This document shows positions 29,406 through 36,713 of a stretch of DNA of 64,000 nucleotides, piece after piece (positions within the stretch are counted from its first letter, which is position 1; every line of letters begins with the position of its first letter). Source of the DNA: Streptomyces cucumeris (GTDB taxonomy: Bacteria; Actinomycetota; Actinomycetes; Streptomycetales; Streptomycetaceae); contig NZ_JANCLX010000006.1 of the NCBI RefSeq assembly GCF_024295805.1, forward strand, positions 12,849 through 76,848, in the 5' to 3' direction. The translations under genes were made by a program, and so were the position numbers. Under the pieces are notes generated by a model. The model worked only from the letters and a program-made list of their open reading frames with translations, was not told the origin of the DNA and ran no database searches.

Positions 29406-30913
29406 GCCGTACCGTCCGCGGCCAGGGCCATCGCGGCCGCGGGGGCGGGGCCCGCCACCCCGCCGCGGTGTCCGGACAGTTCGTGGTAGATCTCGCGGAA
29501 GGCGCTGATGGTCCGGCGCAGGGTGAACTGCTCGATCACCCGCAGCCGGGCGGCCTCCCCCATCCGGGCGCGCAGCGCCGGGTCCCGCAGCAGGGTCAGC
29601 GCGGCCCTCGCCATCCGCTCCGGATCGCGGGGCGGTACGACGAGCCCGCTGTCGCCGACGGCCTCGCGGACCCCGCCCACATCGGTCGAGACGGTGGCCC
29701 GTCCGCAGGACATGGCTTCGATGAGGGTGAAGGGGAAGCCCTCGCTGATGCTGGAGAGCATCACCACGGTGCCCGCCGCGTAGGCGTCGCGGATGTCCTC
29801 GACGCGTCCCTCGAAGGTGACGGCCCCGGCGACGCCCAGCTCCGTGGCGAGGGTCTCGCAGGAGCTCCGGTAGTCCTCGGCGCCGCGCGGGGTGCCGCCG
29901 AACAGGCGCAGCCGGGCGGTGGGTATCTCTTCGCGGACCAGTGCGAAGGCACGGATGAGGGTCTCCAGGCCTTTGATCGGGTCGACCCGTCCGGCCCAGC
30001 TGAGGGTGGGTGTGTCCGGCTCCGGACCGGCGGGCGGGAAGGCGGCCGGATCCACCCCGTTGTAGACGGTGCGGATGCGCTCGGGCGGGGTGCCACCGTG
30101 TTCCTCCCAGCGGCGGTTGTAGCGGTTGCCGGGGGTGACCAGGGCGGCCCGGCGGTAGCTCTCCTGGGCCAGCAGCCGGAAGAAGCCCAGCATCAGCGCC
30201 TTGACCGGCCAGCCGTAGGGCTCGGCGCGGAAGCCGAGATAGCGCTCGCGCAGATAGACGCCGTGTTCGGTGAGCAGGAAGGGGGTGCCGTGGCGTTCCC
30301 GTGCCACCAGGCCCGGGAGCGCAGCGAGTCCACCGCTGACGGCGTGGGTGACACCGTCGGCGGGCGGTACGGCGGCCAGCGGGCGCAGGGCGTGTTCCAG
30401 CAGGTCGGTGGCGGTGAGTGCGTCGTGCAGGGTGGGCCGGGCGGATGCGATGGGCAGGTCCGGGCGGTTCCACAGCCGGACCAGGAGGCGGACCGCGGGC
30501 TCGGAGGCCATGGCGGCGGAGAGGGTGCCGTGTTCGGCGTACTCCGCCAGCCGGTACAGCTCGGTGGCGAACAGCCGCTCCCGGTCCGGGTCGAGCAGGG
30601 CCAGCAGGAACCGCTCGTACCCGGTGAGGAAGCACCGCATCGCCCGGCCCCTCGGCGGGGTGGCGCGCACCGCCCGCGGCGGTCCCCACAGCGGTACGCA
30701 GCTCACCGCCGTGACCTGCGGCGGAATCGGCCAGGCGAGTGTTTCCCGCCCGGTGCCGGTCACCGCGATGACGCGGAAGGTGATGTCCGGCATCCCGGTC
30801 ACCAGTTGGTCGCACCACACGCTCACCCCGCCGTGGCTGTGCGGGTAGGTGCCCTCGGTCAGCAGCGTCACCGTGGTGGCGCCGGGCACGGGCTCGGCAA
30901 GCGGTCCTCGCAT
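29402..30913 (-). CDS. pelF: PelF-like GT4 family glycosyltransferase
   Basis: Cytoplasmic GT-B glycosyltransferase of 503 residues. The N-terminus has the PelF-type motif LLTEGTYPHSHGGVSVWCDQL, the acceptor-side LLTEHGVYLRER follows, and the nucleotide-sugar domain starts near LSWAGRVDPIKGLETL. The EX7E catalytic pair is Glu391/Glu399 in SEGFPFTLIEAM. PelF polymerises GalNAc/GlcNAc-rich Pel using UDP-sugars, so this is the probable chain-forming enzyme of the locus. ATG 30913 is chosen; GGGAGAG lies upstream. Its end overlaps the membrane protein gene. Confidence 0.9.
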   Translation of the reverse strand: MRGPLAEPVPGATTVTLLTEGTYPHSHGGVSVWCDQLVTGMPDITFRVIAVTGTGRETLAWPIPPQVTAVSCVPLWGPPRAVRATPPRGRAMRCFLTGYERFLLALLDPDRERLFATELYRLAEYAEHGTLSAAMASEPAVRLLVRLWNRPDLPIASARPTLHDALTATDLLEHALRPLAAVPPADGVTHAVSGGLAALPGLVARERHGTPFLLTEHGVYLRERYLGFRAEPYGWPVKALMLGFFRLLAQESYRRAALVTPGNRYNRRWEEHGGTPPERIRTVYNGVDPAAFPPAGPEPDTPTLSWAGRVDPIKGLETLIRAFALVREEIPTARLRLFGGTPRGAEDYRSSCETLATELGVAGAVTFEGRVEDIRDAYAAGTVVMLSSISEGFPFTLIEAMSCGRATVSTDVGGVREAVGDSGLVVPPRDPERMARAALTLLRDPALRARMGEAARLRVIEQFTLRRTISAFREIYHELSGHRGGVAGPAPAAAMALAADGTA

Positions 30914-31019
30914 GTCGATTCGGTCTCTCCCAGAACGGCCGGAACGGCACGGACGGCACGGCGGACGGGTGGAACGGGAACAGGAAAAGAGGGAACGGCT
31001 CCGGCGGGCACGGGGCACC

Positions 31020-31055
31020 CTCCCCGGGTCCGTGGGACATCACGGACCCGGGGAG
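31020..31055. terminator. Perfect 15-bp hairpin between deacetylase and pelF genes
   Basis: CTCCCCGGGTCCGTG (31020-31034) and CACGGACCCGGGGAG (31041-31055) pair perfectly around a 6-base loop. It lies 39 bases past the deacetylase stop and 107 bases before the pelF start on the minus strand. There is no T run, as is common for Streptomyces terminators. It could end the deacetylase mRNA, attenuate pelF expression, or protect an mRNA 3' end. Confidence 0.65.
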
Positions 31056-31094
31056 CGCCGGTTGACGGATCCGGCGCGGGCGCCGCCCGCGCGG

Positions 31095-33272
31095 TTACGC
31101 GCGCGTGGCGTCTCCCGGCCCGTACGGCACGGGCTTGCGGACCCCGGCCGGAACCGGCAGCCGGTCGGCGGGCTTGGCGGCGCGGGCCGCGGCTGCCGTA
31201 CCGGACGGGTCGGCCGGGACCGCGCCCTCGGCCAGGGTGAAGGTGATCCGGCTCTGCGACGCGCCCGGAGCGGCCCAGCCGGAGCGCAGTCCGGCGTAGG
31301 CGCTGCCGAAGGTCACGGTGCCGGAGCCGGACTGGGCCTGCCGGGTGCCGGGCGGCAGGGTCGCCGGGGCCCGTACACCGCTGGGGGCGGTGACGGTGAC
31401 GGTGTCACCGATGCGGTAGGCGGTGACACGTCCGGCGGCGAGGGCCGCGTCCCAGGCGGCCCGGCGGCGCATCTCCTCACCGATGTCCTTCATCCGGAGG
31501 TTGACCACCGGGGTGTTGTCCGCGAAGAGGCGGCCGTAGTCAGCGAGGACCTTCTCCAGCGCGGGGTAGGCGATCCGCTCCTCGGCCAGGTTGGACTGGT
31601 GGATGTAGTGCGGACGGGGATCGTTGGACAGCACATGGCCCAGTGCGATCCTCGACTCCAGCGGCACGATGTACGACGCATAGCCGGTGGAGGTGTCCAA
31701 CGGCTCGTTCAGACAGGTGGTGTTGGCGGAGCCCTCGCACACACCGCTGCCGCCGTCGGACTTCCTGGCGTAGATCCAGTTGTACTCGTCCACCTGCTCG
31801 GCGGCGTGCCCGGCGTTGTAGAAGATGTTCATCGGATGGCGCGGCACGGTGGTGGCGGGGCCGAGGGTGCGCTGCTCCTTCTCCCGTGAGGCGTCGGCGG
31901 CCAGCGAGGTCACCCGGGTGAGGGTGAGGGCGGGCGCCAGGTTCGGGTTGTCGGAGGGCTGCTGGGGCAGTGTCTTCAGTCCCGAGTGCTCACCGGTGAC
32001 CAGTTCGGCACGGTCCACGGAGAGGCTGTTCCGCCCGGCCCAGCTCAGGTTGTCGTTGATCTGGCCGGTGATGTCGGCCGGTCCGACCCAGCGGGTGGTG
32101 CCGAGGAGGCCGGTCGAACACTTCCACGGGACGACGGAGGTGTCCTGTACACAGCCGAGGAACGGGTGGTTGTAGGTGTGGTTGATCCAGCGGTAGGAAC
32201 CCTGGTCGGCCAGGAGCCGCTGGGCGAGCGGGTCGCTGCCGCCGTTCTCGTCCTTGTACGCCTCGCTGCCGCCGCCGTTGAAGGCCATGTCCAGGGTGAA
32301 CCCATGGTCGGTGGACCACTCCTCGGCGTACCGGGCGTCCGCCGCGGTCATCCGGATGGGGTCGTTCTCGGCGTCGTCGCCCGCGCCCGCGCAGTCCACG
32401 TCGCCCGGGGTGCAGTTGAGTTCGGTGTCCCAGCGGTCGTCACCGGCGAACACATCGTCCACGTGCACCGCGTAGTAGTTGCGGTCGGCGCCCAGGTGGA
32501 TGCCCTGGGTGGCCCATTCCACGATGCCGCGCGCCAGCAGCCGGAACTGGCTCTGGTACTGGTTGTAGACGAAGGTGACGACCAGCTCCCGGCGTCCGTC
32601 GTGGGCGTATTCACCGACCAGCGCACCACGGGCGTCGCCGCCCGGGATCGGGGCGTCGACGTAGGGCGTGAAGGTCGCGCCCTCGGTCTGGTTCGCCAGC
32701 GGCACCGACAGATAGCCGTAGCTCTCGGTCACGGCGGGGTCGTTGTCCTCGAAGGGCACACTGCCGCCGAGGTAGCCGAAGGGGCCGGACTCACCGGCGG
32801 CCGTGACCTTCGCGGTGCGCCCGTCCAGGGAGCCGATATAGCCCGGGTTCTGGGGGTAACCCAGGCCGACGGCCGGACGGGCGTAGGTGTAGGCATCCAC
32901 CTGCCGGATGCCGAAGCGCTTCTCATAGGCGACGAGTGCGGCCATCTCCGCGGAGCCGTCGCCGAACGGATTGTCATTGGGCACTACCACTGCCTGGTAC
33001 TTGGCGCGCGGGCGCCCGTCGACGGTGTCGCCGAGGAAGGCGGCGTCGATCCGCGACCGCCCGGAGGCGGTCAGGTCGACGGTGGTGTAGGGCGTGCCCG
33101 AACCCTTGAGTTCGGTGGTGATCGCCGCGGTGGCCGGGCCCTTGTCGTCCAGGACCAGGACACGCAGATCGATTCTCGGTGCCGGTGCGGCACCGGCGCC
33201 GATCGCCGGTGCCGTCGCCGACAGCAGGACCGCCGCGGCGCACGCCGCGGCAGGCCGGGTCATCCGACCCAT
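31095..33272 (-). CDS. Secreted Agd3/CE4-like polysaccharide deacetylase
   Basis: Large exported protein of 725 residues. The signal peptide covers residues 1-29 (basic start, Ala-rich core, ending AGAAPA). Next come an N-terminal alpha/beta region (LRVLVLDDKG), a beta-rich segment, and a deacetylase barrel with the paired acids of HVDDVF at residues 270-275 and the metal-binding motif HTYNHP at 365-370. That is the motif 1 and motif 2 pattern of CE4-type deacetylases and of Agd3 (CE18), the enzyme that deacetylates fungal galactosaminogalactan. The size and domain order resemble Agd3 more than small CE4 enzymes. ATG 33272 has GGGGGGAG 8 bases upstream. Confidence 0.78.
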   Translation of the reverse strand: MGRMTRPAAACAAAVLLSATAPAIGAGAAPAPRIDLRVLVLDDKGPATAAITTELKGSGTPYTTVDLTASGRSRIDAAFLGDTVDGRPRAKYQAVVVPNDNPFGDGSAEMAALVAYEKRFGIRQVDAYTYARPAVGLGYPQNPGYIGSLDGRTAKVTAAGESGPFGYLGGSVPFEDNDPAVTESYGYLSVPLANQTEGATFTPYVDAPIPGGDARGALVGEYAHDGRRELVVTFVYNQYQSQFRLLARGIVEWATQGIHLGADRNYYAVHVDDVFAGDDRWDTELNCTPGDVDCAGAGDDAENDPIRMTAADARYAEEWSTDHGFTLDMAFNGGGSEAYKDENGGSDPLAQRLLADQGSYRWINHTYNHPFLGCVQDTSVVPWKCSTGLLGTTRWVGPADITGQINDNLSWAGRNSLSVDRAELVTGEHSGLKTLPQQPSDNPNLAPALTLTRVTSLAADASREKEQRTLGPATTVPRHPMNIFYNAGHAAEQVDEYNWIYARKSDGGSGVCEGSANTTCLNEPLDTSTGYASYIVPLESRIALGHVLSNDPRPHYIHQSNLAEERIAYPALEKVLADYGRLFADNTPVVNLRMKDIGEEMRRRAAWDAALAAGRVTAYRIGDTVTVTAPSGVRAPATLPPGTRQAQSGSGTVTFGSAYAGLRSGWAAPGASQSRITFTLAEGAVPADPSGTAAAARAAKPADRLPVPAGVRKPVPYGPGDATRA

Positions 33273-33837
33273 GGTGAACTCCCCCCAGGGGCAGCCGCGC
33301 AGGGCGCGGCAGCCGACCGGTGTGTGACACACGTGAACAAGCCACTCAGTGGCAGGTGTTCACGCGGAATGAACGATGAGTGATCCTCAAGAAGCGGCTT
33401 CGCCGCGGCCGGGGCTCCCCTCCCCGGCCGCTGTCGGGGCTCCCCTCCCCGACCGCCGTACCGAATCGCCGGCCGAGGACACCACCGTCCTCACCAGCAG
33501 CGCGACCGAAGCCGAAACCGCGCAGACCATATAGTGCGGCATGTCCGGGGGGATGGACTGCCGTATCACCGTATGACCCGTCTTCGGCCGGACCGACCAT
33601 GGCCGATTATCGACGCTCCGGAACACACCACCCGGCACGCGGCTTCACAGATGTGTGGGACCTGTGACGATCGGACACCTCGCGGTGACCTGTATCGTCA
33701 TTGGTCTATACCACTAGCGTGAGCCCTTCATTCGGCGAGGTGGCCCGGCAGGGGGCCACCCTCTTCGATCGTGCCGAATTCGGCTGAATGATGGCCGTCC
33801 GAAATGTTCGACATTGAAGCGATTGGCCGCGGAGCCC
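33273..33837. other. Long non-coding gap upstream of the deacetylase gene
   Basis: 565 bases with a DasR-type palindrome at 33702-33713 and two copies of CGGGGCTCCCCTCCCCG (33410-33426 and 33435-33451). One possible small minus-strand frame (33387-33542, 51 residues with a hydrophobic stretch starting MPHYMVCAVSASVALLVR) lacks a ribosome site and is not called as a gene. The gap most likely holds the promoter of the polysaccharide locus. Confidence 0.5.
33700..33715. promoter_or_regulatory. DasR-type (dre-like) operator
   Basis: ATTGGTCTATACCACT matches the DasR-responsive consensus (A, C or G, TGGTCTAGACCA, G or C, T) at 14 of 16 positions and keeps the palindromic TGGTCTA-ACCA core. DasR is the GntR-family GlcNAc/chitin regulator of Streptomyces. 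The site lies about 430 bases upstream of the deacetylase start. No other gene start is closer on either strand. Confidence 0.55.
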
Positions 33838-34008
33838 TCAGTCCACGCTCTGGAGGATGTGCGGCTCGGCCAGGTCGTCCTCGTAACCGGCGAGGCGGAT
33901 CGGCGCGGAGCGTGCCCACACCTCCAGACTGCCCACTTCCGAGGGCTCTGCGCACCGCCCGTCGTCGTCTGCGTGCGACTCTTCGCTCTGTGTCTGTTCG
34001 GGGGTCAC
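33838..34008 (-). CDS. Small acidic peptide gene (56 residues), unknown function
   Basis: A short open frame with an excellent ribosome site: AGGGAG six bases before GTG 34008. The peptide has a hydrophilic acidic first half (TPEQTQSEESHADDDG) and a distinct second half with EVWARSAPIRLAGYEDD and ending SVD. The split into leader-like and core-like halves recalls RiPP precursors, but no modifying enzyme is adjacent and no family is recognised. It could equally be a small regulatory protein. It lies upstream of, and in the same direction as, the deacetylase gene. Confidence 0.55.
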   Translation of the reverse strand: MTPEQTQSEESHADDDGRCAEPSEVGSLEVWARSAPIRLAGYEDDLAEPHILQSVD

Positions 34009-34430
34009 CGCACACTCCCTGTGTCGGCTGAACCGGATCTGTCGCCAGGTTAACCAGCAAGGGAACGCTCCGCGCGTCGATTTCCACGGAGTGGACAAGG
34101 AATGGACAACGGCCCGTCGCGGCGTTACGTCCGGTGGCCGCGGGGCGCCAGTCGTGCTGAGCTGGATGCCGGGGGCCGGTGGGCATGACGGCCGAACGGG
34201 TGACGGACCCCTGGCGCGCGGCCCGGGGCCGGAGGCGGCCGGCCGGCCCCTCGCCGGAGTGTGCGCACGGCCCGTGCGGCGCTCCGGCCACGAAGATCGA
34301 CTCCATCGCCGGCCGCACCCCGCGCCCCCTTCCGGCGAGAGCGCGACGGAAGTGCGGCGGACGCTACACCGCCGGGCCGGGCGCCGCACGCCGGTGCCAC
34401 GACCGGGCGTACGCACCGCACACGGTCCGG
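34009..34430. other. Gap between peptide gene and monooxygenase
   Basis: 422 bases, very GC-rich except for a stretch near 34050-34110 that likely contains the promoter of the small peptide gene (GGTTAACC and TTGTCC-like sequences on the minus strand). The open frames seen here have no ribosome sites and look like antisense shadows. No gene is supported. Confidence 0.4.
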
Positions 34431-35906
34431 TCAGGCCGCCCCGGGCAGCCTCACGGCACCGTCCACCGCACGGCGCGCCCAGGCGATATGGCCGTCCGGT
34501 CGCACCAGCACGGTGGCCAGTCCGTCCCAGCCCGGGTGGGCGGTGACCGGGCGGGCGGCCACGGTGCGGACCCGGTCCGCGCCACCGGCGAGCCCAGCGG
34601 CCGCGGCCACGAGATCCGCTCCCGGCCCCTCCGCGGTGAGGCCGAGCAGCACGAAGCGCCCGTCGGCCAGCAGCGGGTACAGACTCGGTCCGCACTCCCC
34701 GTCCAGTCCCACATCGGGGGCGCGGTCACCGGCCAGCGGCCCGCCGTCCGGGGCCGGGTAGGCGACGTCCAGCGCCGAGACCTGCCCGGCCAGCCGCCGG
34801 TTGACATCGGGGTGGTCGGCCAGGATCCCGCTGAGGACATCGCGCAGCGCCTGGGCGTCCGCGGTGTGGGCGGCGCCGATGGCCGTCTGGGCCCGGGTGT
34901 TCTCCAGCAGCGCGGTACCGACCGGATGCCGTTCCGCGTGATAGGTGTCCAGCAGCGCGGCGGGAGCGCGTCCGTGGCAGACGGAGGCCAGTTTCCATCC
35001 GAGGTTGAAGGCGTCCTGGACGCCCACGTTGAGCCCCTGGCCGCCGAAGGGCATATGCATATGCGCCGCGTCCCCGGCGAGCAGCACCCGCCCGGCGCGG
35101 TAACGGGCTGCCTGGCGCGCGGCGTTGCCGAAGCGGGACAGCCACCGGGGCGCGCGCATCCCGAAGTCGGTGCCCGCCACGGCGCGCACGGCGGTGCGCA
35201 GCTCCTCCAGAGTGAGGGGCTGGGCAGTGGGGACGGCGGAGGACTCCTGGGTGGAGCCGACGATGCGGTGGTACCCGTCCGCCAGCTCGACGATCAGAAT
35301 GCCGCCCCGGGCGTTGTCGTACGACGGGGCGCCCGCGGGCGGCGGCGCGTCGAGCAGGACGTCGCCGAGGAAGCCGGTGGTGGTGGTCGGGGTGCCGGGG
35401 AAGTCGATCCCCACCGAGGAGCGCACCGCGCTCCCGGCACCGTCACAGCCCACCACCCAGGCCGCCCGCAGGACATCGGTCCCGTCCGGTCCCGCCACCT
35501 CCACCTCGGCGCCGTCCGCGTCCTGGCGCACCGCGAGGACCTGGTGCCCCCACCGGACCTCGCCGCCGAGTTCCTCCAGCCGTCGCTCCAGAAGCTGTTC
35601 GGTGCGCCGCTGGGGAAGGACCAGGGTGTACGGGAAGCGGGTGTCGAGCGCGGAGAACTCCAGCCGGGTGGGCAGCCCCCCGTAGTGGCCGACGGGCAGC
35701 GGGACGCCCTCGGCGGTGAACCGCCCCGCGATACCGCGCAGCGCCAGCACTTCCAGGGTGCGCGGATGGAGCGTGAGCGCCTTGGAGTGCGGACTGCGTC
35801 CGGCCGCGCGCTCCACGACGGTGACCGGCACTCCCGCCAGCTGCAATTCGGCGGCGAGCAGCAGTCCGGTCGGCCCGGCCCCCACCACGACGACGTCATC
35901 CACCAC
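34431..35906 (-). CDS. FAD-dependent aromatic monooxygenase
   Basis: Flavoprotein hydroxylase of 491 residues in the PheA/TetX-like group. The FAD Rossmann motif VVVVGAGPTGLLLAAEL is at the N-terminus, and AWVVGCDGAGSAVRSSVG (DG motif) and VLLAGDAAHMHMPFGGQGLN (GD motif) follow. The C-terminal ~100 residues form the thioredoxin-like domain of this group. Substrates in the family are phenols, polyketides or antibiotics such as rifampicin. GTG 35906 has GGAGGAG 5 bases upstream. It diverges from a TetR gene over two operator palindromes, so induction by a phenolic or antibiotic ligand is likely. Confidence 0.92.
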   Translation of the reverse strand: MVDDVVVVGAGPTGLLLAAELQLAGVPVTVVERAAGRSPHSKALTLHPRTLEVLALRGIAGRFTAEGVPLPVGHYGGLPTRLEFSALDTRFPYTLVLPQRRTEQLLERRLEELGGEVRWGHQVLAVRQDADGAEVEVAGPDGTDVLRAAWVVGCDGAGSAVRSSVGIDFPGTPTTTTGFLGDVLLDAPPPAGAPSYDNARGGILIVELADGYHRIVGSTQESSAVPTAQPLTLEELRTAVRAVAGTDFGMRAPRWLSRFGNAARQAARYRAGRVLLAGDAAHMHMPFGGQGLNVGVQDAFNLGWKLASVCHGRAPAALLDTYHAERHPVGTALLENTRAQTAIGAAHTADAQALRDVLSGILADHPDVNRRLAGQVSALDVAYPAPDGGPLAGDRAPDVGLDGECGPSLYPLLADGRFVLLGLTAEGPGADLVAAAAGLAGGADRVRTVAARPVTAHPGWDGLATVLVRPDGHIAWARRAVDGAVRLPGAA

Positions 35907-35934
35907 AGCGTCTCCTCCGGTTCGGTCTCCTGCT

Positions 35935-35985
35935 CTTGATCCTGGATCAAGAGCCTTGTCCCAGTACACTTGATCCCGGGTCAAG
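35935..35985. promoter_or_regulatory. Twin TetR operators in divergent promoter
   Basis: Two 17-bp palindromes: CTTGATCCTGGATCAAG at 35935-35951 (perfect, 8+1+8) and CTTGATCCCGGGTCAAG at 35969-35985 (one mismatch). Their centres are 34 bases apart, about three helical turns. They lie between the monooxygenase and tetR starts and should be bound by the TetR protein to repress both genes. Confidence 0.85.
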
Positions 35986-36041
35986 ACGCAAGCGCGGATC
36001 GCGACGCGCAGGGACGCGCGGGACAGAGGGAGACAGTGCGC

Positions 36042-36656
36042 ATGGGCCTGGACCGCACGGCCGTGGTGACGGCGGCGCTGGAGCTGCTCGACGAGTCGGG
36101 GCTGGAGAAGCTCACGATGCGCAAGGTGGCCGAGCGGCTCGGCGTTCAGCTCAACACCGTCTACTGGCACGCCTCCAGCAAGCCGCGGCTGCTGGAGCTC
36201 ATGGCCGACGCGATGCTCGACGGCTGCGCGGCCGAACCCCTGCCGGAGCCGTGGGAGGAGCGGGCCCGCACCCTGGCCGGGCGCTATCGCTCGGCGCTGC
36301 TGGCCCACCGGGACGGGGCGCGGGTGGTGGCCGGTACCGATGTGACCGAGGACAACACCCTGCGCTTCGCCGACGCGCTGACGGGCGCGTTCCTGGCCGG
36401 GGAGCACGATCCGGCGGAGGCGGCGTGGCGGACCTGGGCCCTGGTCTACTTCACCCTCGGCCTGGTCCAGGAGGAACAGGCCGCGGACGGCACCGGCGGC
36501 GGCCCTCAGGCGCTGCGGCGGGCGGTCACCGCCGAGCGCTACCCCTCGCTCGCGGCGGCCGTTCCGCACTTCGGCGGCTTCGAGGACCGCTTCGTACACG
36601 GTGTCGGACTCATCGTCGGCGGCCGTACCCGGGAGCCCGCCCGCCGGCGGGTTTGA
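36042..36656 (+). CDS. TetR-family transcriptional regulator
   Basis: Repressor of 204 residues. The N-terminal helix-turn-helix is clear: LTMRKVAERLGVQLNTVYWH, followed by SKPRLLELMADAML. The C-terminal ligand-binding half resembles the TetR class C-terminal domain. ATG 36042 is chosen (MGLDRTAVV). It is transcribed divergently from the FAD monooxygenase with two operators between, which suggests autoregulation plus control of the monooxygenase. Confidence 0.93.
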   Translation: MGLDRTAVVTAALELLDESGLEKLTMRKVAERLGVQLNTVYWHASSKPRLLELMADAMLDGCAAEPLPEPWEERARTLAGRYRSALLAHRDGARVVAGTDVTEDNTLRFADALTGAFLAGEHDPAEAAWRTWALVYFTLGLVQEEQAADGTGGGPQALRRAVTAERYPSLAAAVPHFGGFEDRFVHGVGLIVGGRTREPARRRV

Positions 36657-36713
36657 TCACACTCGGATTCCGATGACGCGTGCCGACGGCGGATCCGGGA
36701 TACCCATTGACGC

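Noticed and set aside
29406..31043. Extension of the 548-residue membrane protein to 1094 residues
   Set aside because: The upstream half is an out-of-frame reading of the PelF gene (Arg/Pro-rich); the ATGA-coupled start at 29405 is far better.
33387..33638. Small minus-strand frame with a hydrophobic stretch
   Set aside because: No ribosome site at ATG 33542, low-complexity C-terminus; kept only as a note in the gap description.
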